DNA of 64,000 bases from RH-AL1 sp965214415 (GTDB taxonomy: Bacteria > Pseudomonadota > Alphaproteobacteria > Rhizobiales > Beijerinckiaceae): positions 3,224,001 through 3,288,000 of the forward strand of contig CBDCBQ010000003.1 in NCBI GenBank assembly GCA_965214415.1, in the 5' to 3' direction. The notes below the pieces were generated by a model that was not told the origin of the DNA, searched no databases, and saw only the letters and a program-made list of their open reading frames with translations. The first letter of the stretch is position 1. Every line of letters starts with the position of its first letter. The position numbers and the translations under genes were made by a program. Below, one piece after another: positions 25,751-34,415 of this stretch.

Positions 25751-26172
25751 GGCACCGAGTTCACCTCGAACGCCGTGCTCGCCTGGTGCGAGGCCGCAGG
25801 CGTCGCCTGGCACTACATCGCGCCCGGCAAGCCGATGCAGAACGCCTTCTGCGAGAGCTTCAACGGCCGCATGCGCGACGAGCTTTTGAACGAGACCCTG
25901 TTCCTGGGTCTTCGCCATGCCCGAGCAAAGCTCGCGAGCTGGGCCGCCGACTACAACACCGCGCGGCCTCACTCGGGGCTTGGCTACCTCAAACCGGCGG
26001 CGCAAGCCGCCCTCCCCACCGCAACGGGCGATCGGCTGCGCAACCCCGACCAGCTCCGCCGATCGCCCGTTGCTCCATCTGCGCCAGACGGCGTATCAAC
26101 CGGACAGGCTCTAATCGCCGCTGGATGAGAGTTCGGGGGCAGGTCACCGGGCACGACATGCCGACGAGCGCG

Positions 26173-26346
26173 CTAAAGTGCGCCGCCCCGACCCCCTCGG
26201 CCGAAAAAGAAAAACAGTATCAGAACTACGATTATTACGGCTCCAATGCCGCCCAAACCACCATTCCCGAGCCCGCCACCATAATACCCGTAGCCACCAC
26301 CTCCGAGCAGAAGCACAAGAACTAAAATGAGCAAGATGAGAGGCAT
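26173..26346 (-). CDS. DUF3309 small membrane protein
   Basis: Protein of 57 residues from the ATG at 26346 (CGGAG about 8 bp upstream) to a stop at 26173. It starts MPLILLILVLVLLLGGGGYG, has a Tyr/Gly-rich stretch (YYGGGLGNGGLGGIG), and a second hydrophobic run (AVIIVVLILFFFFGRGG). This is the DUF3309 pattern of two membrane helices around a glycine/tyrosine-rich loop. It is common in Hyphomicrobiales and often lies near stress genes. The 3' end is 27 bp from the right tip of IS3 copy A. The function is unknown. Confidence 0.8.
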   Translation of the reverse strand: MPLILLILVLVLLLGGGGYGYYGGGLGNGGLGGIGAVIIVVLILFFFFGRGGRGGAL

Positions 26347-26464
26347 GAGTTATCTCCGAGTCGAGCTAGCCACGGCCGACGGGAATCATAGTCTGCACGA
26401 ACCAACAAAGACCGCCAGGACGTCCTGTCGAGCAAGAACTGCGCCGGGCTGACGCTTAGTCGCT

Positions 26465-27991
26465 TCACGCTGCCTGCATTTTGCTCTCACAAACGCTTTC
26501 ATCGCTCCCCGCGAGGCCAGACGCGAACCTGTCTACATATTGACGGATCAGCTGGGTTTGTTCGCCAACCTCAGCAGCTGCGATGCGCAGGAAGCCGGCG
26601 CCTTGAGTGCTTTCCTCAGCCACCTGCTCGATGGCCTCAATCGCTTTCGTGACACGCTGCACATCTCCAGCCACGGCATCGACATCCGCCGACATGTTTG
26701 CAGCCAGTCGCACACGTTCCTGCACCGCGCTTGCGACGAATGCCGTCTCCCTATTCAGCCCACCGATTGCTGCCAAGATCGCCGCCATTGCCGTTTCAGT
26801 TTTCTTGCTGGAGCCTTGAATGGTAGCCACCATGCCGCCAATGGAACGGGCCGCTTTCTCGACTTCTGTGGCCAAAGACTTGACCTCTCCAGCGACAACC
26901 GCAAAACCGCGCCCGTGTTCCCCCGCCCGAGCAGCTTCAATGGTTGCGTTCAATGCAAGCAAGCTCGTCTGATTTGCGATATAGGCAATGAGCTTTGCCG
27001 CGTCTTCGATATGATCAGACACCGCGACAAGCTCGTCGATGGCGGTTGTCGTTGCTCTCGCCTCTTCGACCGCCACCGCACCTGATCGTGCCGAGCGGGA
27101 TGTGTAGTCTCCGATCTCGGCCATCACCTCCAAATATTCTCGTCCCGCGGCAGCGACGTTGCCGACACTTTTGCTCGCGCACTGGGCGGCTGACAATACG
27201 GCCACGGTTTGAGAGGTGGTTAGGTCGACCGCGCTGGAGAAGCCATTCGCGGTCTCGTCAAGCTCCTTCGATGCGTTGACAAGCCGATCTAGGCTGTTGG
27301 CCATCTCCAATCTGAACGTTGACAACGCGCTTTCTAAGCGGTCCGCCCTGACGGTCGACGTAGTCAATTGCTCCTCAAGTCTCTCGCCAACACTCACAAG
27401 ACGCGCAGCCGACGCGTGTGCCGTCTCTTTCGCTTTAGAAGCAGATGCGAAGCTAGCCCTAATCATACGCACGATCAGAATCAGCATGACGGTCTCGATG
27501 ACCACGATGCTCGCGTGCACGCCTACGCGGAGGATGTTGGTGCCGCCCGGGAAGAGGGCATCTGGCAATACCTCGTTGAGGAGCAGATGATGAAAGGCAA
27601 TCGCCGACGCCGCGACGATCAAGACAGGCGCGTCAAAAAAGCCGGCGAGCATCGCTAGCACTGCGAAGAGATAAAAGTGCATCTCAACCTGCCACGGGTG
27701 ACCCGCGAAGAGATAAATCGCCAGTGCGGTCTGACCCACGAGGGCAATCGCTAGCGCTCTCCCAATCACTTACGGCGGCCGTTTGAAAGCCATCATGCCT
27801 AGCGGAAAAGCAGCCATTAGAACGGCGATCACGCCAACCAAGCCGGTGTCGGCTCCGAGCATGAGTCCAAGAGTCAAGATCACGGGTACATGGATGGCAG
27901 CAAGACCAGAAAGACACTTCCCTACGAGTTGCCTAACTTCGTCTAAGACCAAGTCCTGTGGACGGCGACTCGCAGCCGATTCCCAAATCAC
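26465..27991 (-). pseudogene. Methyl-accepting chemotaxis protein interrupted by one in-frame TAA
   Basis: A protein of about 508 codons split by a single in-frame TAA at 27770-27772. The upstream part (27991 down) encodes LVGKCLSGLAAIHVPVILTL and VGVIAVLMAAFPLGMMAFKR. The downstream part continues directly as ALAIALVGQTALAIYLFAGH and FYLFAVLAMLAGFFDAPVL, completing a six-helix membrane sensor. The cytoplasmic signalling domain follows, with the conserved hairpin tip (IAYIANQTSLLALNATIEAA, RAGEHGRGFAVVAGEVKSLA). A GTG directly after the stop might allow a shorter protein lacking the first helices. It is either a fresh nonsense mutation or a sequence error. Confidence 0.8.
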
Positions 27992-28032
27992 GCGCGGTTC
28001 GATTCCATCGCGATATCCGATGGAGGTAAGCC

Positions 28033-29090
28033 GTGGCGGTGGGTATCTCTCTTCGAGATGATTTCGATGCGGCGGGGCTTCGCGGGCTGGCGAAGCGCTG
28101 CAAGGACGCGGGCATGGCGCGCCGCCTGCTGGCTCTGGCGACGATCTACGATGGCGGCTCTCGCACAGACGCGGCCCGCCTCGGCGATGTCGGGCTGCAG
28201 ACCGTCCGCGACTGGGTCCTGCGCTTCAATGCGCGCGGTCCCGACGGATTGGTCGACGCCAAGGCGCCCGGTCCGAAGTCGAAGCTCGACGACGCGCATC
28301 GGCGCTCGCTGGTCGCGAAGATCGAGGCCGGACCGATCCCTGCCGTCGACGGCGTGGTGCGCTGGCGCCTGATCGACCTCGCGCAATGGGTCTTCGAGGA
28401 GTACGGCGTCACGGTCACCAAGCAGATCCTCAGCCGCGAGCTGCGCGCGCTCGGCTACCGCAAGCTTTCGGCGCGGCCTCGTCATCACGAGAAGAGCGAG
28501 GCGGCCGCCGCGGCTTTTAAAAAAACTTCCCCGAAGTCGTGGCGGGTGTCGAGGCCAGGACCGGCGGCAAGCCGATAGAGGTCTGGTTCCAGGACGAGGC
28601 GCGCATCGGCCAGAAGAACAAGATCACTCGGCGGTGGGCGAGGCGCGGGACCAGGCCGTCGGCCCCCAACGACCAGCGCACCGCCTCGACCTACATCTTC
28701 GGAGCCATCTGTCCTGCGCAAGGCAAGGGCGCAGGCCTCGTGCTGCCGCGCTGCAGCACGCAGGCGATGAGCCTGCACCTCGCCGAGATCTCCACCATGG
28801 TGGCACCCGGCGCGCACGCGATCCTCGTGCTCGACAAGGCCGGATGGCACATCTCCAAGGCACTCGAGGTGCCCGACAACATCACCCTGGTGCCGCTGCC
28901 CGCCAAGTCGCCCGAGCTCAACCCCGTCGAGAACGTCTGGCAGTTCATGCGCGAAAACTGGCTGTCGAACCGGATCTTCACATCCTACGACGACATCCTC
29001 GGCCACTGCTGCGAGGCCTGGAACAAGCTCGTCGACCAGCCCTGGAAAATCATGTCGATCGGATTGCGCGACTGGGCCCACGGGTTATGA
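28033..29090 (+). mobile_element. IS630-family element, second type, transposase in two phases joined by an A7 run
   Basis: The first phase (28033-28578) carries the HTH domains (DGGSRTDAARLGDVGLQTVR, VFEEYGVTVTKQILSRELRA). The second (open from about 28520, ending 29090) carries the DDE core: VWFQDEARIGQKNKITRRWA (first Asp), ILVLDKAGWHISKALEVPDN (second Asp) and KSPELNPVENVWQFMRENWL (Glu). The two meet at TTTT-AAAAAAA (28515-28525). A one-base slip there gives KKNFPEVVAGVEARTGGKPI, so expression by slippage, as reported for some IS630 members, is plausible. The element ends were not determined. It lies 40 bp from the chemotaxis pseudogene. Confidence 0.85.
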
Positions 29091-29114
29091 GCCGTGGGAC
29101 CTGGTATAATTCAT

Positions 29115-29453
29115 TCATGCCGGTCCTCCGCTCCTGAGGAAGCAGCCGCCCAAGCCCCTTACATCGACTGTGATGAGCGCGCCCGCCGCGCGAGCGCGGG
29201 ACGCGTAATCTGGCGCTATCGGACGGACGATGATGATGAAAGGATATCGCCCGCTCTGTATGAGCGTTGCGCCGGCGCTTGCTGCTTGCGACGCTGCGGT
29301 TTTGGCATCCGTCCACGGTGGGAAAATCACGGCCGTGTTGGTGCCGACATAGCGGGGTGCGAAGTCGACGATTCCTAGAGCAATTGTGCTTGAAGCCCCG
29401 AAGATGGCTATGGCGATCCAATCGGTTTTGGAGTTTGAAATCGCCACTGACAT
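29115..29453 (-). CDS. Hypothetical protein with one N-terminal membrane segment
   Basis: Protein of 112 residues. After KTDWIAIAIFGASSTIALGI (signal anchor) comes FAPRYVGTNTAVIFPPWTDA, KTAASQAASAGATLIQSGRY, PFIIIVRPIAPDY and finally RARAAGALITVDVRGLGGCF. The FPPW-T and late LGGC motifs recur in short exported or anchored hypothetical proteins of Methylobacterium-type genomes. The length is close to that of such proteins, so the gene is probably complete even though it lies 25 bp from the end of the IS630 transposase. Function unknown. Confidence 0.6.
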   Translation of the reverse strand: MSVAISNSKTDWIAIAIFGASSTIALGIVDFAPRYVGTNTAVIFPPWTDAKTAASQAASAGATLIQSGRYPFIIIVRPIAPDYASRARAAGALITVDVRGLGGCFLRSGGPA

Positions 29454-30267
29454 GTGCCCGCCTCAGCCAAGAGGTATTGCTAGATCGCTATGGTTAAGGA
29501 TCCCTGACGCCAGCGAGCGCCTGGCCAATCTGACGTTGCGGAAGGACAATCCACCCCGCCGCGCGCCACCGCCCTGAAGCCTCAACTCGGCTTTGCCTTA
29601 CCCGCCGTGGTGGGTTCGCCGCAAACCCTGAACTCTTTCGCGCCGGTCAATCGCCTTCTCGCTCTTGTCCTTCAGACGGCCACGACAACGTGGACGCGCC
29701 CGCAGCGCTTCTCGTCGGCCGTTCGATCTTGTGCGGGCCGCACGAGACGCCAGCGGCCAGAACCAGCATGAAGGACCTCGCGGCGGCTCCGACATCGGGG
29801 GGATCGCAAGCGCAACCACTGCATCCGACACGCTGAAACCCAAGCAATGTCAATCGGCCCTTTAATTGCGGGTTGAGGTCAAGGTCTTTTTGCTAGGCTC
29901 GATCGCGGCAGTTTCTTCATCATGGACGTGCTGATCCATTCCGTCACGAGCGCCGCGCGGAGATGGTCGGGGTTTCGAAGCGCGGTGCTCTCTCTGGCGC
30001 CGGCACGGATTTGTTTGTCCTCCTCCTTTCAGTCATCACCAAGATCTTCGACACGCTTCGTGCTCTGTTTGTCCTGACGCCGGGGTCACGGTCCTTTCCG
30101 AGGTCGACGAGCGCCTCATGATGATGTTCGGGTGCGACGCCTCACCGTTCGCAGCGAAGTGCGGCGTACCGCCTTCAGCCGATTGACCGAGGTCATCCCA
30201 CCACCGTCCCGGCGGGGACATCGCAGGCCCGCTAAGCGAGCCCGCGAACCGTTAGCATCTGCTTGGA
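29454..30267. other. No recognisable gene
   Basis: About 800 bp between the hypothetical gene and the IS110 transposase. Short frames on both strands lack protein-like composition. On the minus strand near 29770 a possible lipoprotein-like start (MLVLAAGVSCG) is too short to support. No repeat or hairpin stood out. Confidence 0.35.
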
Positions 30268-31296
30268 TCAAGCGGCCTTCGCCTGGCCCCACTCGAACGT
30301 GGTCCCGTCCACCCAGATGCAATGCAAAATGACGGCGATCTTGCGGGCGATCGCGACCTTCGCTTTCTTCATGCCGATGCGTTTTGCGAGGCGCATGCCC
30401 CAGGCCTTCAGTCCCGACCAGCGCTTGGTGCGATGCAGCAGCACGCTGGCGGCCTCGTAGAGGTAGCTCCTCAGCAGACGATCGCCCCATCGCGAGATCT
30501 TGCCGTTCCTATCCAGCTCACCCGATTGCTTGCGGCGCGGGGTCAGCCCGAGGTAGGCGCCAACCTGAGCGGCCGAGCTGAAGCGGGACGGATCATCGAT
30601 CGTATGGCGGAACGTCAGCGCCGTGACGACGCCGATGCCGGGCACGCTCATCAGCCGCCGCGTCGTCTCGTCGGCCTTCGCCAACCGCCGCACCTCATTG
30701 TCGAGCTTGGTCTGCTGCAGGCAGACCTGATCATGGATGACCAGCAGAGGCCCGAGAATGGGCTGAAGCTGATGATCGTCGGCGACGAGCTCATGCACCT
30801 TCTGGCGGAACTGCGAACCGATCGCCCGCGAGAACAGAAGCCCGTACTCTTTCAGGAGGCTACGCATCTGGTTCTCGAGATCGCGCCGGATGCTCACGAG
30901 CCGGGAGCGAGCGACCAGCATGGAGCGGACTTGTTGGCTTTGCTCGCTTTTCACGGCCACTTCGCGGAACCAGCCTATACGCACGAGATCGGCGAGGCCG
31001 CGAGCATCGTTCTTGTCGCTCTTGTTCATCCGCACCGACAAGGCAGCATGCGCGTGCCTGGCATCGATGCAGACGACAGGAAGATCGACCCGCTTCAGCT
31101 CGTGCCATAGCCAGCTCGACATGGCGCCGGTCTCGAACCCAATCCGCTCAGCATTCGGCGCCTTCAAACGTATAAGCTTCGTCAGAGCGCCCGGCGTGGA
31201 CTGCGCCTTGCCTTCGAAAACGAGACGGCCTTCCTCATCGAGGACACAGACCGACGTTTCTTTTTGCGATACGTCCAAACCAACATACTGCTTCAT
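30268..31296 (-). CDS. IS110-family transposase, second type
   Basis: Protein of 342 residues, intact. The DEDD domain: KQYVGLDVSQKETSVCVLDE (D), RIGFETGAMSSWLWHELKR (E), MNKSDKNDARGLADLVRIGW (DD). The C-terminal transposase_20 part: LMSVPGIGVVTALTFRHTID, SAAQVGAYLGLTPRRKQSGE with the conserved Ser. It differs clearly from the 21-kb IS110 protein. The element ends were not resolved: the 5' boundary lies between 31297 and the ISL3 tip at 31385, and the 3' boundary is within the featureless DNA below 30268. Confidence 0.92.
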   Translation of the reverse strand: MKQYVGLDVSQKETSVCVLDEEGRLVFEGKAQSTPGALTKLIRLKAPNAERIGFETGAMSSWLWHELKRVDLPVVCIDARHAHAALSVRMNKSDKNDARGLADLVRIGWFREVAVKSEQSQQVRSMLVARSRLVSIRRDLENQMRSLLKEYGLLFSRAIGSQFRQKVHELVADDHQLQPILGPLLVIHDQVCLQQTKLDNEVRRLAKADETTRRLMSVPGIGVVTALTFRHTIDDPSRFSSAAQVGAYLGLTPRRKQSGELDRNGKISRWGDRLLRSYLYEAASVLLHRTKRWSGLKAWGMRLAKRIGMKKAKVAIARKIAVILHCIWVDGTTFEWGQAKAA

Positions 31297-33380
31297 GGCG
31301 CGCTCCGACTTCGATGCTGAAGGAGCGGAGTGTAGCTGGCGTCTCGCCGAACATGCTCCCGAGCAATTACGTCATCGTCTGCATGGCTCTGTCGCGTTTT
31401 TGATGATGGGCGAGATCGCTGGTTTCATACGGCACCGATAAGCCGAGCCTGCAGCAGATCGATCTTCGCGCGGCCGTACATCTGGCGTTTCACCAGCTTC
31501 AGCCGTGTGACTTGGCCTTCGGTCTGGCCGTTGGACCATGAGGTGGTGATCGCGGCGCGGACAGCGGCCTCGTCCTTCGCGATGCCGTTGGCGAAGGACA
31601 CGACGAGACTGCCGCGCGCCTGATGAAGCCACGGCGTCAGATCATCCTTGATCTTGCGGCGGATCATCGCGTGGAAGCGATCGATGCTTTGTCGGGCTTC
31701 GACGAGCGTCGGTAGGCCCGCCTCGATCGCAGCGATCGTGACCGCGTCGGCCTTGGTGAGATGATCACGTCCGACGGTCATCATACGTGCGATGGTCCGA
31801 GCCGAGGGCACCCGCTGTAGCTGCTTGTCGCTTGCCTGTTCCGCGCGCCTCCGGCGTGTGGACCATTCGCCGACGACCCTCAGCGATCCCCGGAAGCCCT
31901 TCTCCCGCAGCTGCCGCCATAGCGCGGCGCCGTTCCGGCGCCCTCCCACAACGCGTCGAGAAGCGGCAGGTACGCCTCGAGCGAGCTCTGACGGACACGG
32001 AAGACGTCGCTTCGGCACCCGCGAACGATCTGCCGAACGGTCCCGCGGCTGAGACCTGTGCGTCGGACCATCTCTTTGATCGGCACGCCGTCCGTTGCCA
32101 GCGCCGTGACCGCGGCGTTGGCGTCCTCCCGACGCAGATAGCCCTCGTACTGCAGCCGTTCGGCAGAGGTAAGAAGGTCTGGATCGATCGTCGTCGAGCC
32201 GATCGCCCGTCGGATCTCCCGCAGCGATTTGCGAACCGCGTCGAGGAAGGCGCGGCTGGCGTTTTCCATCAGATGCCAACGATCGGCGACCTGAGTGGCA
32301 CGAGGCAGCGCTCTCGCAACCGCTTCGCTGTAGGCCCCACCGCGATCTCTCGCGACGATTTCGATCTCCGGGCGCAATGCCAGCCAGGCTTGCGCCGTGG
32401 CGCGCTCGCGATCCGGCAACAGCGCGACGATCCGACGACGCTCGAGGTTGCAGACGATCGTGCCGTAGCGGTGATTACGCCGGTACGCCCAGTCGTCGAT
32501 CCCGACGACACGCAAGGCCTCTGTTGGCTCGGCACTTCGCCGCCTCACGACGCGCAGCAAAGTGTCCTTGCTGACCGGCAGCATCAGCCGCTTGGCGAAG
32601 CCTTCGGCCGGACGGCCACCCAGCGCCAGACCGAGGTGGTGTGACCTGCTCCCGGAAAGTTCATCCAGCTGGATTTAGAGTCTGACCGCCTTCGAAGGGT
32701 CAGACGATGAAGCGAGTGCGTTTTACGGAAGAGCAGATCATCGGCGTGCTGCGTGAGCAGGAGGCCGGTGCGAAGGGTGCAAACCTCTGCCGGAAGTACG
32801 GGATGTCGGAGGCGACGCTGTACAATTGGAAGGCCAAGTACGGCGGCCTCGACGTGTCGGAGGCGAAGCGTCTGAAGGCGCTCGAGGACGAGAACGCCAA
32901 GCTGAAGCGGCTCTTGGCCGATGCGATGCTGGACGCGGCGGCCTCGACGTGTCGGAGGCGAAGCTGGTAGGGCCCGCCGCCAAGCGCGAGGCTGTCGCTC
33001 ATCTTCGGACGCAGTTCGAGATGAGCGAGCGGCGGGCCACGACCCTCGTCGGCGCGGATCGCACGATGATCCGCTACAGGCCGCGTCGGCCGGACGATGC
33101 GGCGCTGCGGGCGCGCCTGCGCGATCTCGCGCATCAGCGCCATCGCTTCGGCTACCGGCGGCTGCACGTGCTGCTGCGGCGCGACGGCGAGGCGGCGAGC
33201 CGCAACAAGGTCTACCGGCTCTACCGCGCCGAGGGCCTCGCGGTGCGCAAGCGCAAGGGACGGCGTCGCGCCGTCGGGGCGCGGGCGCCGCTGGCTGCGG
33301 CGGCGATGCCGAACGCGCGCTGGTCGCTCGACTTCGTGCACGACCAGCTCGCCTGCGGGCGGCGCTTCCGCATCCTCAAC

Positions 33381-33403
33381 AGCCTGCCCCCGCGAAGGCG
33401 GGG
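33381..33403. repeat. 23-bp palindromic insert (type 1) in IS3 copy B
   Basis: Identical in sequence and position to 25569-25591 in copy A. It sits between CTC AAC and GTG GTC of orfB and shifts the frame. Confidence 0.75.
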
Positions 33404-33535
33404 GTGGTCGACGATGCCACCCGCGAGTGCCTGCTCGCGGTCGCCGACACGTCGATCTCCGGCCGGCGCGTGGTCCGCGAGCTGACGGCGCTCGTGGCGC
33501 GCCGCGGGCGGCCGCAGACGATCGTCTCCGACAAC

Positions 33536-33562
33536 AGCCTGCCCTCGGGCTTGACCCGATGG
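33536..33562. repeat. 27-bp palindromic insert (type 2) in IS3 copy B
   Basis: Identical to 25724-25750 in copy A. It splits the catalytic DNGTEF motif into DN-(nine residues)-GTEF without changing the frame. Confidence 0.8.
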
Positions 33563-34359
33563 GGCACCGAGTTCACCTCGAACGCCGTGCTCGCCTGGTG
33601 TCAGACCGAAGGCGTCGCCTGGCACTACATCGCGCCAAGCAAGCCGATGCAGAACGCCTTCTGCGAGAGCTTCAACGGCCGTATGCGCGACGAGCTCCTG
33701 AACGAGACGCTGTTCCTCGGCCTTCGCCATGCCCGAGCAAAGCTCGCGAGCTGGGCCGGCGACTACAACACCGAGCGGCCTCACTCGGGGCTCGGCTATC
33801 TCACACCGGCGGCGCAAGCCGCCCTCCCCACCGCAACGGGCGATCGGCTGCGCAACCCCGACCAGCTCCGCCGATCGCCCGTTGCTCCATCTGCGCCAGA
33901 CGGCGTATCAACCAGGCGGGCTCTAATCGCAGCTGAATGAGAGTTCGGGAGCAGGTCAGGTGGACAATGATCTCCAGCCTCGCTGTTCGTCGCGCCGAGG
34001 GCGCCAAGACCTCATTGCCTAAGCGTTCGGCGAAGATCTGCTTCGGGCACGCTCTGACATCACAACGAAAGCGGCGCGCGACGATGGTGATCCTGACGCA
34101 CCGCCCCGATGACGGCAGATCCGCTGCCGTCCTTCGGTAGCGGCTATGAACTCGACGAGAGGCGATGCCGCACAAGGGGCACGGAGAACTTGTCGAGCTC
34201 GCTCTCGCCATGACGGTCGTCGACGCACCGTCGGTGATCACGCTCTTGACGATCAAACACGCCGGCGCAAGGCATCTGGAATGATGTGCCATCATCTGTG
34301 ATTCTCTACAGGGAGAATCGCAGGCCGCCATCTAACTTCATCAGAAGTGAGTCAGAGCC

Positions 34360-34415
34360 AGTTTTGGACGCCGATCACCCCGATAAGGGGGTCAATCTTG
34401 CAGGCCGAAACACAC
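34360..34415. repeat. Possible IS21-type end fragment
   Basis: The stretch gttttggacgccgatcacccc...gggggtcaatcttgcaggc, with its alternating gacgccgatca/gggggtca motifs, looks like the multiply repeated terminal region of IS21-family elements. Only about 55 bp are present, wedged between the ISL3 right tip and IS3 fragment C. The call is by resemblance. Confidence 0.35.

Larger units (their letters stand above)
24959..26128 (+). pseudogene. IS3-family transposase genes, multiply disrupted (copy A)
   Basis: orfA begins at the ATG at 24959 (KRVRFTEEQIIGVLREQEAG) and shifts frame after ADLC because one base is missing near 25043. It then reads KYGMSEATLYNWKAKYGGLD, VSEAK and jumps directly to LVGPAAKREAVAHLRTQFEM of orfB. 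The orfB HTH_21 region (HRFGYRRLHVLLRRDGEAAS) and first catalytic region (ARWSLDFV) follow. After the inserts come VVDDATRECLLAVADTSIS, GTEFTSNAVLAWC and MQNAFCESFNGRMRDELLNE (Glu), then RPHSGLGYLKPAA. A 32-bp and a 23-bp insert shift the frame and a 27-bp insert adds nine residues. It cannot make an active transposase. Confidence 0.88.
24895..26146 (+). mobile_element. IS3-family element of a second type, copy A, defective
   Basis: A 1252-bp element. The left tip TGACCTGCTCCCGGAAAG at 24895 and the right tip ending GTTCGGGGGCAGGTCA at 26146 are inverted repeats. Compared with copy B (32642-33958) it lacks 95 bp between two 28-bp repeats, has an extra 32 bp at 25497-25528, and has lost one base in orfA and one near the left tip; these differences account exactly for the 65-bp difference in length. 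It shares two palindromic inserts with copy B (25569-25591 and 25724-25750). The flanks do not show a matching 4-bp duplication, consistent with a later deletion. Confidence 0.88.
32707..33940 (+). pseudogene. IS3-family transposase genes, disrupted (copy B)
   Basis: orfA (from the ATG at 32707) reads KRVRFTEEQIIGVLREQEAG, LCRKYGMSEATLYNWKAKYG, then RLKALEDENAKLKRLLADAM. It ends in repeat-derived residues (AAASTCRRRSW) instead of the usual LKDLLGKK junction. orfB starts LVGPAAKREAVAHLRTQFEM and contains ARWSLDFVHDQLACGRRFRI. It is thrown out of frame by the 23-bp insert, then runs VVDDATRECLLAVADTSISG, GTEFTSNAVLAWC, MQNAFCESFNGRMRDELLNE and GLGYLTPAAQ. The coding potential is broken in at least two places. 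Confidence 0.88.
32642..33958 (+). mobile_element. IS3-family element of the second type, copy B, with GGTG target duplication
   Basis: A 1317-bp element from the left tip TGACCTGCTCCCGG (32642) to the right tip ending GCAGGTCA (33958). GGTG at 32638-32641 and 33959-33962 is a perfect 4-bp target duplication, and removing the element plus one GGTG restores the ISL3 reading frame (IIVH-HLGLAL). Despite this clean insertion, the element is defective: it has a 28-bp direct repeat (32841-32868 and 32936-32963) in place of the orfA/orfB junction, and two palindromic inserts (33381-33403 and 33536-33562) shared with copy A. Confidence 0.9.
31425..34295 (-). pseudogene. ISL3-family transposase, split by IS3 copy B and one frameshift
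   Basis: The N-terminal part (34295 down to 33963) has the zinc-binding region (SPCPLCGIASRRVHSRYRRT, DLPSSGRCVRITIVARRFRC, PKQIFAERL) and ends RLEIIVH. The coding sequence resumes exactly on the other side of IS3 copy B (32637 down) as HLGLALGGRPAEGFAKRLML, then VVGIDDWAYRRNHRYGTIVC (first Asp) and EIVARDRGGAYSEAVARALP (second Asp), VADRWHLMENASRAFL. A frameshift near 31945 follows, after which RNGAALWRQLREKGFRG and TTSWSNGQTEGQVTRLKLVK (Glu region) complete the protein. Order of decay: IS3 insertion into an already complete ISL3; the frameshift is undated. Confidence 0.85.
31385..34359 (-). mobile_element. ISL3-family element interrupted by IS3 copy B
   Basis: The tips GGCTCTGTCGCGTTTTTGATGA (left, 31385) and the complement of the sequence ending at 34359 (GGCTCTGACTCACTTCTGATGA) are imperfect inverted repeats. 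Without the nested IS3 copy and its 4-bp duplication the element is about 1.65 kb, with a single transposase gene read on the minus strand. Flanking 8-bp sequences differ (gtctgcat and agttttgg), so its own target duplication is gone. Confidence 0.8.
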
